Below, piece by piece: positions 22,507 through 34,040 of a stretch of 64,000 nt of DNA. The position numbers and the translations under genes were made by a program. Each line of letters starts with the position of its first letter. Position 1 is the first letter of the stretch. This stretch comes from Aurifilum marmelostoma (taxonomy: Eukaryota; Ascomycota; Sordariomycetes; Diaporthales; Cryphonectriaceae). The stretch lies in the NCBI GenBank assembly GCA_027559495.1, contig JAMXSV010000012.1, positions 1-64,000 of the forward strand, read 5' to 3'. The notes beneath the pieces were generated by a model, which saw nothing but the letters and a program-made list of their open reading frames with translations, ran no database searches and was not told the DNA's origin.

Positions 22507-23840
22507 ATGGCCGATCCTCTGAGCATTGGCGTGTCAGTGCTCGCTGTCGTCACAGCTGCCATTCAGTCGGCGAAGTCGCTTTGCGCAACCGTAAAACGTT
22601 ACAAAAGTCGCGACAAAACGTTGGGGAGGTTGCAGGATGAGGTTGAAGACCTTGTCAACATTCTCAGCTCGCTGGAGGGGGCTGCCGCTTCCGAAACCCC
22701 GATATTGGCGCTTCTCAAGGGCCCCATCAATCGATGCAGTCAAGTCTGCCGCGATTTCGAAGACGCCATGAAGAAATTTAGCGGGAATTCGAAGACAGGA
22801 CTCAGAGATTGGGCTAAGTTGGAGTTCATGAAGGGAGACATTAATGGCTTTATGGAGAATTTAGCCAATTACAAATCGACAATTATGGTTGGCCTGGGCA
22901 CTGTCACTATGTAAGTCCTTCATTCGTTCTAGGTATCCAGGACTCGAACTCATCGGTTTAAAGGCAGCATTCCAAGCTTAGTCATGAGATTCTCGAGGAG
23001 TACAGCGAGATGATCCAGACTACGGCTTACAATCTCGAGGTTCACCTGCAGCGCGTTGATGAGAAGCTGGCAGACTTCACGACAGGCAGCGTCGGTGGCT
23101 CAGACACAAGGGTCGACCTGCAGGACGAGAGAGCAGTCACCCGGCAATGTCTCCATATCTGTCAAGATGCTAGGGCTTACATTGAGACTCTACAAGAACA
23201 GCAGCCTTCCCTTTTGTCCAAAGCCGATGTGCGAACAGATGTCGTGCAGGGCCAATTTGAGGCGCAACGCATGACAAGCCAAACATTGAACGAATATCGG
23301 AACAAGGTTATTGAAACTATCGGCCACCTCCAAAACCGGCTGGATTCCATTATCAGAGATGACGGCCCCGAAAACGAACGCCAAAGGTCGCGATTGAAGG
23401 AGGATATCGCCATCTCACAGCAGTGTCTGGAAGTGTGCAAACATGCGTCTGACCAAGTGTCCCACCAGAAGATACATACTGTTGGTGAGGTTACTGCAGA
23501 TGACGACACAGACCAAGTTGTGATCACTACTCTCGCAGACCTATTTGATGTTAGAAAGGTGGCAGCCAAGAACAGATCAGCACAATTGGTTGGCTCGATG
23601 ACGGATGAATCACTTCAACAGGTCTCAAAAGACCGTTATAGCAGCCGCTTTGGCGCTACTTATGGCGATCTGGGGCGTATGCAGACCAGTGGCGCTGGTT
23701 TATCGACCCCCGGGGCCTCTGAGAGCAATGTGCATAGTCGGAGCCAGACCAAGAAAGAGACGCAAGTGGATCCAGAAGCCAAACATTACAAGCCGTCTGC
23801 CAACGAGATGAGAAGACGGGCTGCCGAGAATGATAATTAA
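22507..23840 (+). CDS. Helo-like N-terminal domain protein (PF17111-type)
   Basis: Two-exon model, 22507-22910 and 22964-23840. The intron is 53 nt with a GTAAGT donor and TTTAAAG acceptor, and splicing restores frame into the KLSHEILEEYSEM block; product 426 residues. The start MADPLSIGVSVLAVVTAAIQ and the following helical segments match the fungal Helo-like/STAND N-terminal domain, which NCBI often names 'azaphilone pigments biosynthesis cluster protein L N-terminal'. In related NLR-like proteins this region acts in self-recognition and cell death, often at membranes. Here no NACHT, NB-ARC or repeat domain follows; the rest is helical, Gln/Glu-rich, with likely coiled coil (residues about 140-330), and a low-complexity tail. 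It could be a solo effector-like protein. An acceptor a few bases downstream would shift the frame, so the chosen one is favoured. Confidence 0.72.
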
Positions 23841-25001
23841 GCTAGCCAACGATACGATGCCAAGCCAGCGTTTGTATAGTTTTCAGACCGAAATTCTTCA
23901 TCTTAGATGCCCTAGATATTTACATTGCAGTTCATCTGACATTTGTCTGAAAACCAACCCGGTTCACTGATCCCGAGACGAGCTGGCCTCCATCTCGGAG
24001 CTGCCCAACTGCAGACGCCCAATCACGCGATCATTCAGGAGAGCTTCATAGTCACGAGATCCGCACCTACCATCTAGTCGACGAGGTCTCCAGAATTGCA
24101 TGTGGATTTAACATGGAAATTAATCCTCAATGTCTAGAACGGCCCAAACAAAGACCTCAGGAGCATCCTCTCCCCATCCCAGACCTCGGGAGGCTCCGTG
24201 GCTGACAGTTCCCAGGCTTCACTGACATCTAGCGGGCTGGACTGCAAGGCTAGCTGGCCTAGCTGCCCGTCGCTGAATTTCTTGTTCCGGGAGTCTCCAG
24301 GACGCCAAGTTAATCGCCTTGTCCGCAAAGATGAACAACAAGATGCTGCTCAAACTAGACACCTGGAGGATGAGAGAAGGGCGGCGAGTCACGACAGATA
24401 ACCAACACTGCGATCGGGACGTGGCTGTCGTATTGGCTCAGCTCAATGAATTACGGGTATGATCCTTATCCCTTGATTTCGTTTTATTATACAACCACAG
24501 GATTTCTTCTTATTCTGCTTTACGGACTACTGCAGTCTGCATTGTGTTCTTCGACACCCGGACACATAGAAAATCTTATACTGAGACCTTTCCGGTCCTT
24601 CCTCTCTCCTTGTGTCTTTCTCTTCATCTTCGATCGTTAGAGAAAATAATTAGAGCCAAATCCAATAGTCCGCATGAACTACTTTGCGAGAAGGGTCACT
24701 TTGACTGCATGGCATTCAAAAGCTTAAAGCTGCAGACTTTGCTTCGAGAACCGGAATTTATCAACCCTATCCATTCTGTCAAGAACTCTGGTGGACATGC
24801 TCACAATTATTTCGCGATGAAAAGTCTACGTCTAGTGTGTTATACGAACAAAGTGCGATCCGGTGCATCCCGCCTTCATGGCCCCTAAACATTGGAATTC
24901 CTATCAGCATTCTGATTTCAGTCTTACTTTTCTCGTGCATCTATCAGGAGGTAGGAGGAGGGGAGAGTGTGGGACTTTGCGGAGTGGCTCCTAGGCCTTG
25001 T
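23841..25001. other. Intergenic; no gene supported
   Basis: Several small ORFs (24134-24328 minus; 24446-24888 plus) lack motifs and agreement on start context. I do not call a gene here. Confidence 0.4.
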
Positions 25002-27519
25002 TCACGAACTGTCATGGTAGGTTTCCCGGTAATCAGGGAGGTAGACGTACAACACCAGTGCCACTGTTAGAGGATGGACTGCTCGAAAAGCGGTGGCTGT
25101 CATGGCGTATGTGTCCACCAGTGTGAATGTCCTCATGTGGCAATTTCCATTGCCCTCGGATTGCAAAATATGTCTCTGTGCTCCGGAGCTGGAGTTCTTT
25201 GAACTCTTGTCGTGATCGAGCAGTGGCCTCAGCGCCTCGCATTCTTCGTCCACCTTCTCGTCTGAACCCTCCTTCTCCCTATGTCAAGAGAGCGTGCTTC
25301 CATGTAGACTCCATGTGAGGCAGCCCGCACTAAAACCAAAAAGTTGATGCTCTAACCAGTCGATGTCTGGTAGACCTTCAAGGCCATACAGCACCGCCTG
25401 CGTAGGCCAGAACTTGTCGCGGAACTTGGACAACATAGCATACGGCAGGGCGGCTATGGAGATGAAGGCAAAGACGAATGAGGTGATGTGTACCGCGATG
25501 AGAGGTGATTTTGCGATAGAGGAGGAAGCTGAATACTCTTGTCCTTGATATAGATATTCCATGGACAAGACACTCATAATAGCGATGAAGAGCCACACAA
25601 GGGCAGCATGCGACACCACCTCTCCAATCATACGCTAGAGGGTGCGGCGATTGAGAAACTAGACCTTTGTCAAATGCCCTACTCAAAATAACAGTACAGC
25701 AGCTTCTGTGGGGCCCAAAAGAGGAATTCCTGGACTTTCTTTTCTCCTTTTCTTCTTTGAAGAACAAAGACAAGAGGTCTTGTCCCATGGGAGGAAGTGC
25801 TATAAGCACCTACTCCACTCAATAGATGCCGCATAGGCACCGTCAAAGAGTAAAGTCTGGTCGGCATTCCCGCCGGCGACGTTGGAGATCTGGCAATTAG
25901 GGAATATATCCCAGAGTCGTACGCCCGAGAAGTCACGAACGTGGAGCCACGGCACTTCAATGTCCTGTTCCTCCGGTAGCATACAAATAAGCCGCTCCAG
26001 GAGCATGTTGGTGTCGTTGAGGAAGACCAGCAGCGCAAAAGCTTCGAAAGGAGGCTGGCCTTTGTAAAGCTTGGGTTGCAGCCGCGCCAGGGTCATGAGC
26101 GCGTACACCACGTCGGCGTCGCTGTACCTCTTCATCTCGCGCCCCATGAGGCATTCGAGACCCAGCGTGAGCAGCTCGATCTACGTGAGATGCAGACTCG
26201 CTTCAAAGTGGTCGACGAGCTCGCGCACCTTCTTGCCGTCTGGATAGGCTTTGCCGGCCATGCTGCGCTTAGTGATCCTGTCACACAAAAATATCTTTCC
26301 GTTTGGTTCTGCGTTGGCGCGGTAGACCTCCAGATCATGGACTGTTGGCGCCAAGAGCATCTCTGGGAGTGTCCATAGCCGTGTAGCCCAGTGTTTCAGA
26401 AGCTCTTCGTCGAATCTTGGCGTCGAGCCCGGATCCAGGATTCTGTCAAACACCTTGTCCTTGAGCGCGATCACCATGCGGTATGCACCTCGGGCTACGT
26501 CACATATTCGGTGAGAGTCGTGAGCATCCAGTCCAGCCGATGTATTCTCGTCCTCGCCGATGCACTCGACGTCGATCCAGAAGGCATAAAATCCTGCCTT
26601 CCGCACGGTCATGGCTCCGATCGTGCATAATGGTGGAGGTCTCTCTCATAGAAACCCGGCATGCCTTTCCGGAGCTCCGCGTCTTGTATATCCGATGGCG
26701 GATCGAACGAAGCAATGTCTTCGTCATTGTACGTCTGGAACTGTTTCCGGGTGTAGGAAACCAATATATATGCGCCACTCTGACTATCAGGGCGTTGCCG
26801 ATCCCAATCTTCCGTTTCCCGCTGTTCGTAGGTGAACTTGCCATTAGTATCATCATAAGATGTCAATATGCACAGTTTGCGCGGCCGAAGATGTCGTTGG
26901 AGAATTCGGTCATTGTCTGTTGTGGCTATTTTGCTGTCGGCAACGGACTAGAGAATCGGTCAGCACTTGGATGATGTTTTGCGCGAGGCTATTGACTCGG
27001 TGAGGTACCAGACAACAGACGGAGGGAAGATTCTCACATCCTCCGGTTTCGCTTCTGGCATGTTCCGCGAGTACTTTGCATAACAATAGTACCAATATCT
27101 GACTGGCGCGCACCGTGCATCATAGTTGGAGGTCGGGTTGTAGTCACCCAGCGACGACTGTATGCATGAAAATTGATCACCCCTCTTTGGTTTCTCACGC
27201 CTTCTAGCTAGCTATATAGAGTGGATCGGAAAGTTGAATGCACCGTAAATGTGAGGGCGATGGAAGCAATGGGGTATCTCCAGCAGAGCTTTCCTATATC
27301 CCGTTTCCCGGTCTCCAGCCATTCCGTATACGCCCACTTCAGTACAGCGATGGGGATATCTCGAAGACCACTGTCACTTTTGAATTGCGAAACCATCTGT
27401 CCTCTTAGACAAAGACGCCTTACTTGTGGCCCATCCCGGTGCGATTTGCACTTTGAAGACACCCAGATTGCCATCCGCGGGGCCAAGCTAGTGTCCCTGC
27501 TTAGTATGCCGGTCAGCAT
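25002..27519 (-). pseudogene. Second HET-type protein, heavily decayed
   Basis: Minus-strand pieces, from N- to C-terminal: 27519-27208 (with VLKWAYTEWLETGKRDIG), 27113-26910 (GGCENLPSV, VPHRVNSLAQNIIQVL), 26866-26609 (AYILVSYTRKQF), 26612-26181 (FYAFWIDVECIG, TRLWTLPEMLL, VRELVDHFEASLHL), 26147-25800 (LMGREMKRYSDADVVYALMTLA, ERLICMLP, LWDIFPNCQI), 25631-25284 (two membrane-like segments), and 25253-25002. Order and motifs fit the large fungal HET proteins with WIDVECIG cores and a C-terminal membrane part. It is broken by frameshifts near 26870, 26610 and 25800, and by TAG at 26181-26183, where the family has Gln in HLTQIELL. Several segment joins could be introns, but the TAG and the 26610 shift cannot. 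Confidence 0.75.
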
Positions 27520-27658
27520 TCCTTGTTCTATTACATCAGCAGTATGTAGTCAGGAAAGCCTTCTTATTCTCAAATATCGTCGTCCAGAATACTGTTCAGG
27601 GACTCATATTGCGGAATGCCAGCTGATTTTGAGGGCTACTTGATATTGAATTGTATTA

Positions 27659-28849
27659 TCAGAACTGTGCCTCCATTTCTCCATCCATTATCATGTTGTA
27701 AATGTTATTCCTTGCACTCCACATAATATTCTCTGTCGTTCCCTTCTCACGTATGTCAGCAGAATCCACGTTATAGATGTCGCTATCACCAGAAACAAAG
27801 CCTTTTGCCTTATGGTGAAAGAAAACGGGTGGAGTAACACTAATGCACTTGGTATTCAATCCACGATCATTGCCAGGAACCTCCTCGCCGATAGACGAGA
27901 CTGAGCGACTGCAGAGGCCAGCTAGTGCATTATCGAATGCACCCGTAAGGTGGTTGACGGATAGATCGAATAGTACTTTTCGAGCACCAGACTGCGATAG
28001 TGCATACGCAAACGAGCATATGGGGGCTGCAGAGATATGAACGAAACGAGTATATGGGTAAGCGTGGAAATCGATCATTCCAGTCGTCTTCTCTGGCGGC
28101 GGGACCGTAATATCGTTTTCGATGGCATATCTTCTCTTCATATACTGGAGACCTGGGTGATTGTCTGGTTTGTTCTTATTCTCGTCGAGGTCTTCAGGAA
28201 AAGGCTCGCCGCAGTGGCCAATCCAGAGAATATCCCAACCATCTCCATATGGCGAACTGGGATTTGGTGCGCTGTCGAGAAGCATTCGAGATCCCCGAGC
28301 GACGTCTTCAAGCTGAGAGCGCAGTCGTACGTCCCAATCCATATCATCCTCCATAATTAGAGCAGACTCAAGGTCTTCCTCGACGATCCGTCTTATAGCA
28401 TTCATATGGCCTCTCCAGCTGCCAAGATTGCTCTCCATTATGCCGTGTCTGTTGATGCCAAAAGGTACAGCTTTGTCGGGTATAGACTCCCCTTTCACGC
28501 CGTCCACCCATTCAACGTGAAAGCCGGTGAGCGCTGCTGTAAGCGCAAGCGCATCACGTTTATCGCTCCGTTCTGGAAGACCCACGACGAAGATTCTGGA
28601 AAAGCCAAGAGTGTCATTGGCTACTCGATTTATTTCGGCAGATGACCGCCCCTTATAAGTCTTGCCATAAAGCCTATCTTGTATAAGGCTTTGAACTGGC
28701 TTTTGAGAGTTGTTGGGAAGATAGGACGTCGTGAAGTTATTGTGGATGGTCGAGTAAAGGATGGCCACGAAAATGAGAGCCGTCACGCTGGCAAAGATGT
28801 TACGGGACATTATAGGAGTGATCTTCAATCGATAACCTAAGGAGTCCAT
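27659..28849 (-). CDS. Glycosyltransferase family 25 protein, type II membrane
   Basis: Single-exon, 396 residues, ATG at 28849; a second Met at residue 14 is an alternative start. Residues about 18-36 form one hydrophobic segment after a short basic N-terminus, giving type II Golgi/ER topology. The catalytic region resembles GT25 (LPS-biosynthesis-type glycosyltransferases): SRIFVVGLPERSDKRD (sugar-nucleotide start), FHVEWVDGVKG, SWRGHMNAIRRIVEEDLESALIMEDDMDWD with the EDD acidic motif, then WDILWIGHCG. It would add a sugar (galactose in many GT25s) to a protein or glycolipid; acceptor unknown. It is intact and lies divergently from the single-pass membrane protein at 30030, with 1.2 kb between. 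Confidence 0.85.
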   Translation of the reverse strand: MDSLGYRLKITPIMSRNIFASVTALIFVAILYSTIHNNFTTSYLPNNSQKPVQSLIQDRLYGKTYKGRSSAEINRVANDTLGFSRIFVVGLPERSDKRDALALTAALTGFHVEWVDGVKGESIPDKAVPFGINRHGIMESNLGSWRGHMNAIRRIVEEDLESALIMEDDMDWDVRLRSQLEDVARGSRMLLDSAPNPSSPYGDGWDILWIGHCGEPFPEDLDENKNKPDNHPGLQYMKRRYAIENDITVPPPEKTTGMIDFHAYPYTRFVHISAAPICSFAYALSQSGARKVLFDLSVNHLTGAFDNALAGLCSRSVSSIGEEVPGNDRGLNTKCISVTPPVFFHHKAKGFVSGDSDIYNVDSADIREKGTTENIMWSARNNIYNMIMDGEMEAQF

Positions 28850-30029
28850 CTGAAAAAAATGTCGGAGCCGACGTTGGAAATATCATTCAATGTGCAGGAA
28901 ACAACTTCTGGAAAGAGCAGAGAATTACAGTCTTCAGCTCAGCTGGGTCCAGCTTCATGGTAACAAGTAGGAGCAAGAGGAGAACAGGTTGCAAGGAAGA
29001 GGAAGGACTGTAATGAAAGTGAGCTGAAGGGGGAACCCCCCCCCGCTGGGGGGCGGAACCCGAAGACGTACACCGCGCGCTTCCCACCATGCCAGATGCA
29101 AAATGACCAATAAGAGGCGAAAACGCCACGCCCTTGGTTTAACTCTCAAGCTTATAACCCCTTCCCGGTGTGAATGAACCCTTGTCGCGTGAAGAGGCTT
29201 AGACATGGGCTACTCACCTCGTCAAGGGCTAGTATCAATCGAACCCGTCTGAAGGTTGGAGGAGCCACCAAGAGAGTATGTAGCATCCATGAAATGAGCC
29301 CGGCACACTCAAGTCGGAGACAGAAACGTGAGCGGCATGAGCTTGTTGCACAGTATATCTGCCAAGTCGCGAAAAGCCTCCGACATTATGAGGTTTTGCA
29401 GTAGAAACTGCAGAACGGTTGGAGCAGTATCATTGAATTCAGTACTCCTAAGTCCCTTTTCGAAATGTCCCCCCCCCCCCGAAATTACCCCCCCTCCCAT
29501 CCCCACCTCCAAGAAAAGGCTCAGGACATCCTCTAAGAAAGGCGAGAAAATCTGCATAATGAGACGGCAGCCCCTGCATATTAACAGAACCAACGGACGA
29601 TGCGGTCAGCGAAGGAACGCTAGTGGGTCGTTCTCTATGCATGTTGGTTCCAACTTTACAACTTAGCGGCTGCGACTGTACTCATGTCTGGGGCGATGTA
29701 CTCTGCACACAATACCTAATTTTGATCCTGATACCCATCATGATTTGATGGGTACCTCGAAGCACCTTTCCATACTCCTGTGGCCCTGAGCAATCAAAGT
29801 TTTCCTCGTTTTGTACTAGACATAATCAGCGGTACTACGGTATGTGGGCTTCGGCCATCACCTGGAGGGTGATAGGATGACTGCCTTGTTCCTTATAACT
29901 CGACTAGTTCATTTCCCTGCTTCTTACCAGCCTTGAAAAGTGCTTCTTGTCTACTTCGGACGCTACGAAACGAGATCGACGAATGCCCATTCTTGAAAGC
30001 CTGGTTATTGAGGCTGCTCGACGCGTGCG
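28850..30029. other. Divergent intergenic region with C/G tracts
   Basis: Shared upstream region of the GT25 gene and the membrane-protein gene. Contains a nine-C run facing a six-G run at about 29036-29055, and a C-rich stretch near 29467-29505 (an 11-C run, then an eight-C run). ORFs here are low-complexity and not called. Confidence 0.5.
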
Positions 30030-31012
30030 ATGTCTCTATTCTTTCCGTTTTTAACGCTGACCGTTTTCGCTGCTGCATCACGACAAGCCGGCTTCAGTAG
30101 TCCGAATTTCGTGACACCGTATGGCTCTGGGGTATACGATAATGTCATAGTCTGGTATGTCGGTCAGAGCAAAGAAGTGGCGTATGACGTTACCGGAACT
30201 GGGCTGCAAGACTACACAGTGGCGCTTTGGCAACAAGATATCACAAATGGTGGAGCCAGCGTAGGTCCCGTCGTGAATAGTAGGTGGCATTGGCGCAAGC
30301 TCGTTGGCCATCTAGACAGGAGACTGACCTTCTTGAGCCAGGCACTAGTCTTCCCGAAGTTCGCGACTCATTCACATGGACCGTTCAACTGTACGACTTC
30401 GACCTCAATGTCTCCAATGTGTTTTTCTTTTGGATATTCAACGGATCTGCAGATCACCAGGGCGATACTGCATTCACAGATGTCTCGTCGGCCTATTTCA
30501 ATATCAGCAAAGATGATCCTCCCATTTCTCCTACTACAACGTTAACCATAACGACCTCTGGTGTCACTGCGACGGTGCCGTTTACAGATACTACTACTAT
30601 TGCGACTAGTACGAGCCGTTCTGCCACTCAGACAACAAAAGCCTCAGATGTGTCATCAGCGACCGGACTCGGTGACTCTAACTCATCAACATCTACATCC
30701 GGTGGGGTGTCTACTGGCGCCGGCGTTGGAATTGGTGTCGGGATAGGCGTCGCTGGTCTTTGTGCCGTCGCGTGTGCTGGTATTGTTGTCTGGGCCAAAC
30801 GGAGGAAACAGAACACGAGAGAGAATCCAGGAGCGCTTACGGAACTGCAAGGCCTACCTCGCGACCATCAGAATGATGCCAAGAACTCGATCGCGGATAT
30901 CAGCGCGCGTATAAGTGAGCTCGACGCCCACCACTTCGCGCCAGCCGAGCTCGGCGTTGACGGGGCTGCACCAGTAGAGCTAGACGCCGGGTCACGCAGG
31001 TATGATCCATAA
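30030..31012 (+). CDS. Secreted/single-pass membrane protein with Ser/Thr stalk
   Basis: Two exons, 30030-30279 and 30342-31012; the intron is 62 nt (GTAGGT...GCCAG, CTGAC branch-like site). Product 306 residues. Residues 1-17 form a signal peptide (FFPFLTLTVFAAASR). The ectodomain (about 18-145) is beta-like with no recognised family. A Thr/Ser-rich stalk covers about 145-205, a Gly/Val-rich TM segment 210-234 (GVGIGVGIGVAGL), then basic stop-transfer AKRRK and a 65-residue cytoplasmic tail. The layout is that of fungal cell-surface sensors or cell-wall-anchored receptors (WSC/Mid2-like topology), but there is no WSC domain. Function unknown. Confidence 0.75.
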
Positions 31013-31673
31013 AGTGAAACGATTTCTGGAAGGAAATAAAACGTAATTATTATCATCCCTCGATACTTCGCACAGTGGTAGTACGTCTCGAGTGCATTGA
31101 TTGAGTTTAAGATCTCGACAGTTGGCAATGCGAGAAGCAGTGGTAATGGATTTGTGGATAGTTTCGAGGCTGATCCAAAATTTAGACAGCAAGATGAATC
31201 ATAGGAAAGCCATAAATAATAACCATCAATGACGGCTAGACCTATACTATCAGAGAGATCATAACGACAAATGATACTATTAAGGCTTTTATACTGTTTA
31301 TTCTGCGAATTTACAATGAGGTTTCCGATTGACCGGGGCTGTTCTTGCATCTTGCACATCGTAACTAAGCCTTCTGGGCCTCCGAAACCCGCCCAAAAAC
31401 GCACAAATCATGCTGGGGGTCGCTCGTCTTTCAGTCTGATATTAGACCACATCCTGCGTGCTTGCCTAGGTAGCAGCTCTAGGCATCGCAGGAAATTTGC
31501 CACCTGCCCGACTCGCGCTGTTGCGGTAGGATTTAGAAAACGCTGCATAAATCACAGCCATTCTTGAATGCTGGCGATTTCATTAAGATGCCGCTTCAAA
31601 CAGTATTATAATATGTCCAAACCAAGGCCTCAATTTCAGTCCATGATAGAATTTGCATTAGCTACAAGAACAG
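31013..31673. other. Intergenic between convergent genes; nothing recognised
   Basis: Holds the 3' ends of the membrane-protein gene (plus) and the first P450 gene (minus). No motif-bearing ORF. Confidence 0.5.
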
Positions 31674-33377
31674 CTAATCCGTCGCGCTAGTATCCTCTGT
31701 TACCATAGCAAAGATCTTCTCCGACTTGTCAAGCCTCGAAGCCCATTGTGTACCCTCAAATCCTCTTCGTGTCTTGATCTCGACCTGAATGTTATGATCC
31801 GGTTCCATGACTACTGCCGCGACATTTGTGTTGAGGGTAGTAGGGGCTTCCCAATGTCCATTAACAGGCTTCATGTCAAACCTCGCAATGAAGACAGCAA
31901 CGACAGCAAGGATCTCGTTGGTGGCAAAGTGCCGTCCGGGACAGAGGGTCTTACCACCACCGAATGCACGAAAGCACACATCGCTTGGACGTTTCTGTTT
32001 CTCTTCAGGAAGGAATCGGCGAGGGTTGAAATCAGCAACATTGGTACCCCAGAGACTGGCATCCTGGTGAATGATGCGGCTTGGCATTTGCAATATGGCA
32101 CCTTTTTTCAGCAGCCACTGGTCAAGATATGTATCTTCCATGACCTCTCGCACAGATGTACCCATTGAGCAGTAACGAAGGACTTCCTGGTAAGAGGAAA
32201 GCAGTAAAGGACAAGTTTCCTTGAGAGTTGTTATGTCAATGGTATTGATGATGGAGCCGTTCTCATTTGTTGTTTCAGTGCAAGCATCAACTTCCTTGCG
32301 GACGTCTGAGAGCAGATCAGGGTGAGAGTGGAGGAGGAAAAGTGTCCAGAATGCAGACGGCGCAGTGTTCACCAAGATAGCAATGGAACCTCCAACTTCA
32401 AAGCGTGCAATATCTTCTAGCGAGATATTATTGTCGATCTCTGCTTGATATCGCTTTTGAGCAAGAGCTGATGCTTGTTGTACTCCACCGGCTCGGTAAT
32501 ATGTTTCGAATGCTTTGGCGACCTTGGCTCGAGCTGCAATGGGCTTCCTAGCAGTGATTGAAGGAAGAAACCCAACTAGGATCGACATGAGACCAGCCTC
32601 GAATTCCCTAGATATGACCTTAGATATGGAGCTCCACAAAAATCCATTCCCTTATGTTCCACTTACCAGAAAGCATCGGCAATTGCCTTGTCATCATATG
32701 GATTCATCGGACCATAGACAGACCTTGTAGTTGCAGTCTCAATAGCATCTCTTAACCATGAGTACATGCCGATCACCTGGGTCTGTCCACTGCCAGGCTC
32801 CAGTGAATCAAGAGACTTTCCAATTTCGCGGATCATGAAGCGGTTCATGTCATCAAGCTCTGAACCAGGCTTGAGCGCGGACCGCATTGCTGAATATGAC
32901 TCCATAGACAAACCATGATCACCCTCGTCTCCATTGACGTTCTTGTTCAGAATGGCCTGGGCCTCAGGACTGGCACCGCAGACTGTGGTAGCGAATTTGG
33001 CCTCAATAGGCGGGAAGGCAAGAACTTTGTGTTGTTTCTGCACCATCTGAATGAGCTCAGGCTTTGTCACCACATACATCTTCTGCCCTGGGAGCAACAT
33101 GGTAAAGATTGGGGAGAGTATCTGCTGGCTTTTCCAGGGGTAAGTAAAATTCAGTAAAGTTTATAAGGAGGACAAGAGCATACCTCAGGCTGACATAGTA
33201 GTTGAACTTGGAGCGAGATAGTCCAACTATATGGCCAACAATGGGAATCGACTGCGGAGCTAGCGGCGGCTCACGAGGGTCATGCCTGAACATCTTGGCA
33301 GCAGTGAAGTAGGTGCAAGTGGCAATAGCAACCAGGAAAAGAAGAGTGAGATGGGTGTCAGGAGTGACCCAGGGCAT
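31674..33377 (-). CDS. Cytochrome P450 (CYP7/CYP8-like fungal group)
   Basis: Three exons: 33377-33184, 33128-32667 and 32607-31674. The introns are 55 and 59 nt with GTATGC/GTAAGT donors and AAAAG/TCTAG acceptors; total 1,590 nt, 529 residues, frame closed. An N-terminal anchor (LTLLFLVAIATCTYFTA) precedes the proline hinge PREPPLAPQSIPIVGH. The ExxR helix is EVLR (about residue 360), the PERF-like region FNPRRFLPEEK, and the haem loop FRAFGGGKTLCPGRHFA with Cys about 441. The I-helix reads GGSIAILVNTAPSAFW and lacks the usual AGxDT, with Asn/Thr present. This matches the fungal prostacyclin-synthase/7-hydroxylase-like P450s, where the I-helix is atypical. It is divergent from the next P450, with 0.66 kb between. 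Substrate unknown; ER membrane. Confidence 0.85.
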
Positions 33378-34040
33378 GATGGTGACTGTGGAATAGAAGT
33401 GGATTGATGAGTGGCAAGTTGGTGGATAATGAACAAGTTAGAGAATTGAGTTGACGAACGCGGGGGGCAAGAAGGGTTCAAGTTTGGTTGGGCTCAGCAG
33501 TACAAAAACTTTCAGTGGTGCGGGAGCTGGAGGTGGCACTAGGATGCTGAGGCCAGCTGGGCGGCATACGAGCTTTCGTTAAATTGGATGTGGCTAAATG
33601 ATAGATTGCAGATGACTCCTGGTATTGTCCCAACGTGCATATGCACAAAGGAAAGGTAAGACATGCCACCAATCAACATACAGCATTGCTGCCCCCAAGT
33701 AGCATTCTTGGGGGCGAGATGTAAGGCATATGGCCACGGGTGGGCCCGCAATGGTCTGATTTATACAATGGTACCTTGTGATGGTAGTAGATACATTAGT
33801 ACTTGGCACAAGTTGGTATGTACACGAAGCATACATAGCCTCAATTTTTCGGGTATCTTAGCGTTCCCATTTCCTTTGAAGCCCTTGCCCGAATACCTCA
33901 CATTCAAACATATTTAATTTGCTCCAAGTCAACGACTCCCCTGAAAGCTGTGTGGAACCATATGCGCAGAGTAGAAAAAAGAGAAAGAAAGAGGCCAGGG
34001 AGACAGAGAGAGACCGAAGAAAGACTAAATCAAAGAGACA
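33378..34040. promoter_or_regulatory. Divergent promoter region shared by two P450 genes
   Basis: The 663 bases between the start codons of the minus-strand P450 (33377) and plus-strand P450 (34041). No other gene is supported. Shared control of the two genes is an inference from orientation and spacing. Confidence 0.45.

Noticed and set aside
24134..24888. Several overlapping ORFs with mildly protein-like text
   Set aside because: Frames conflict, no domain is visible, and no intron joins them.
27659..28849. Recent bacterial transfer as the origin of the GT25 gene
   Set aside because: It is intronless and the family is common in bacteria, but GT25 genes are widespread in ascomycetes and the base composition does not differ visibly from its neighbours.
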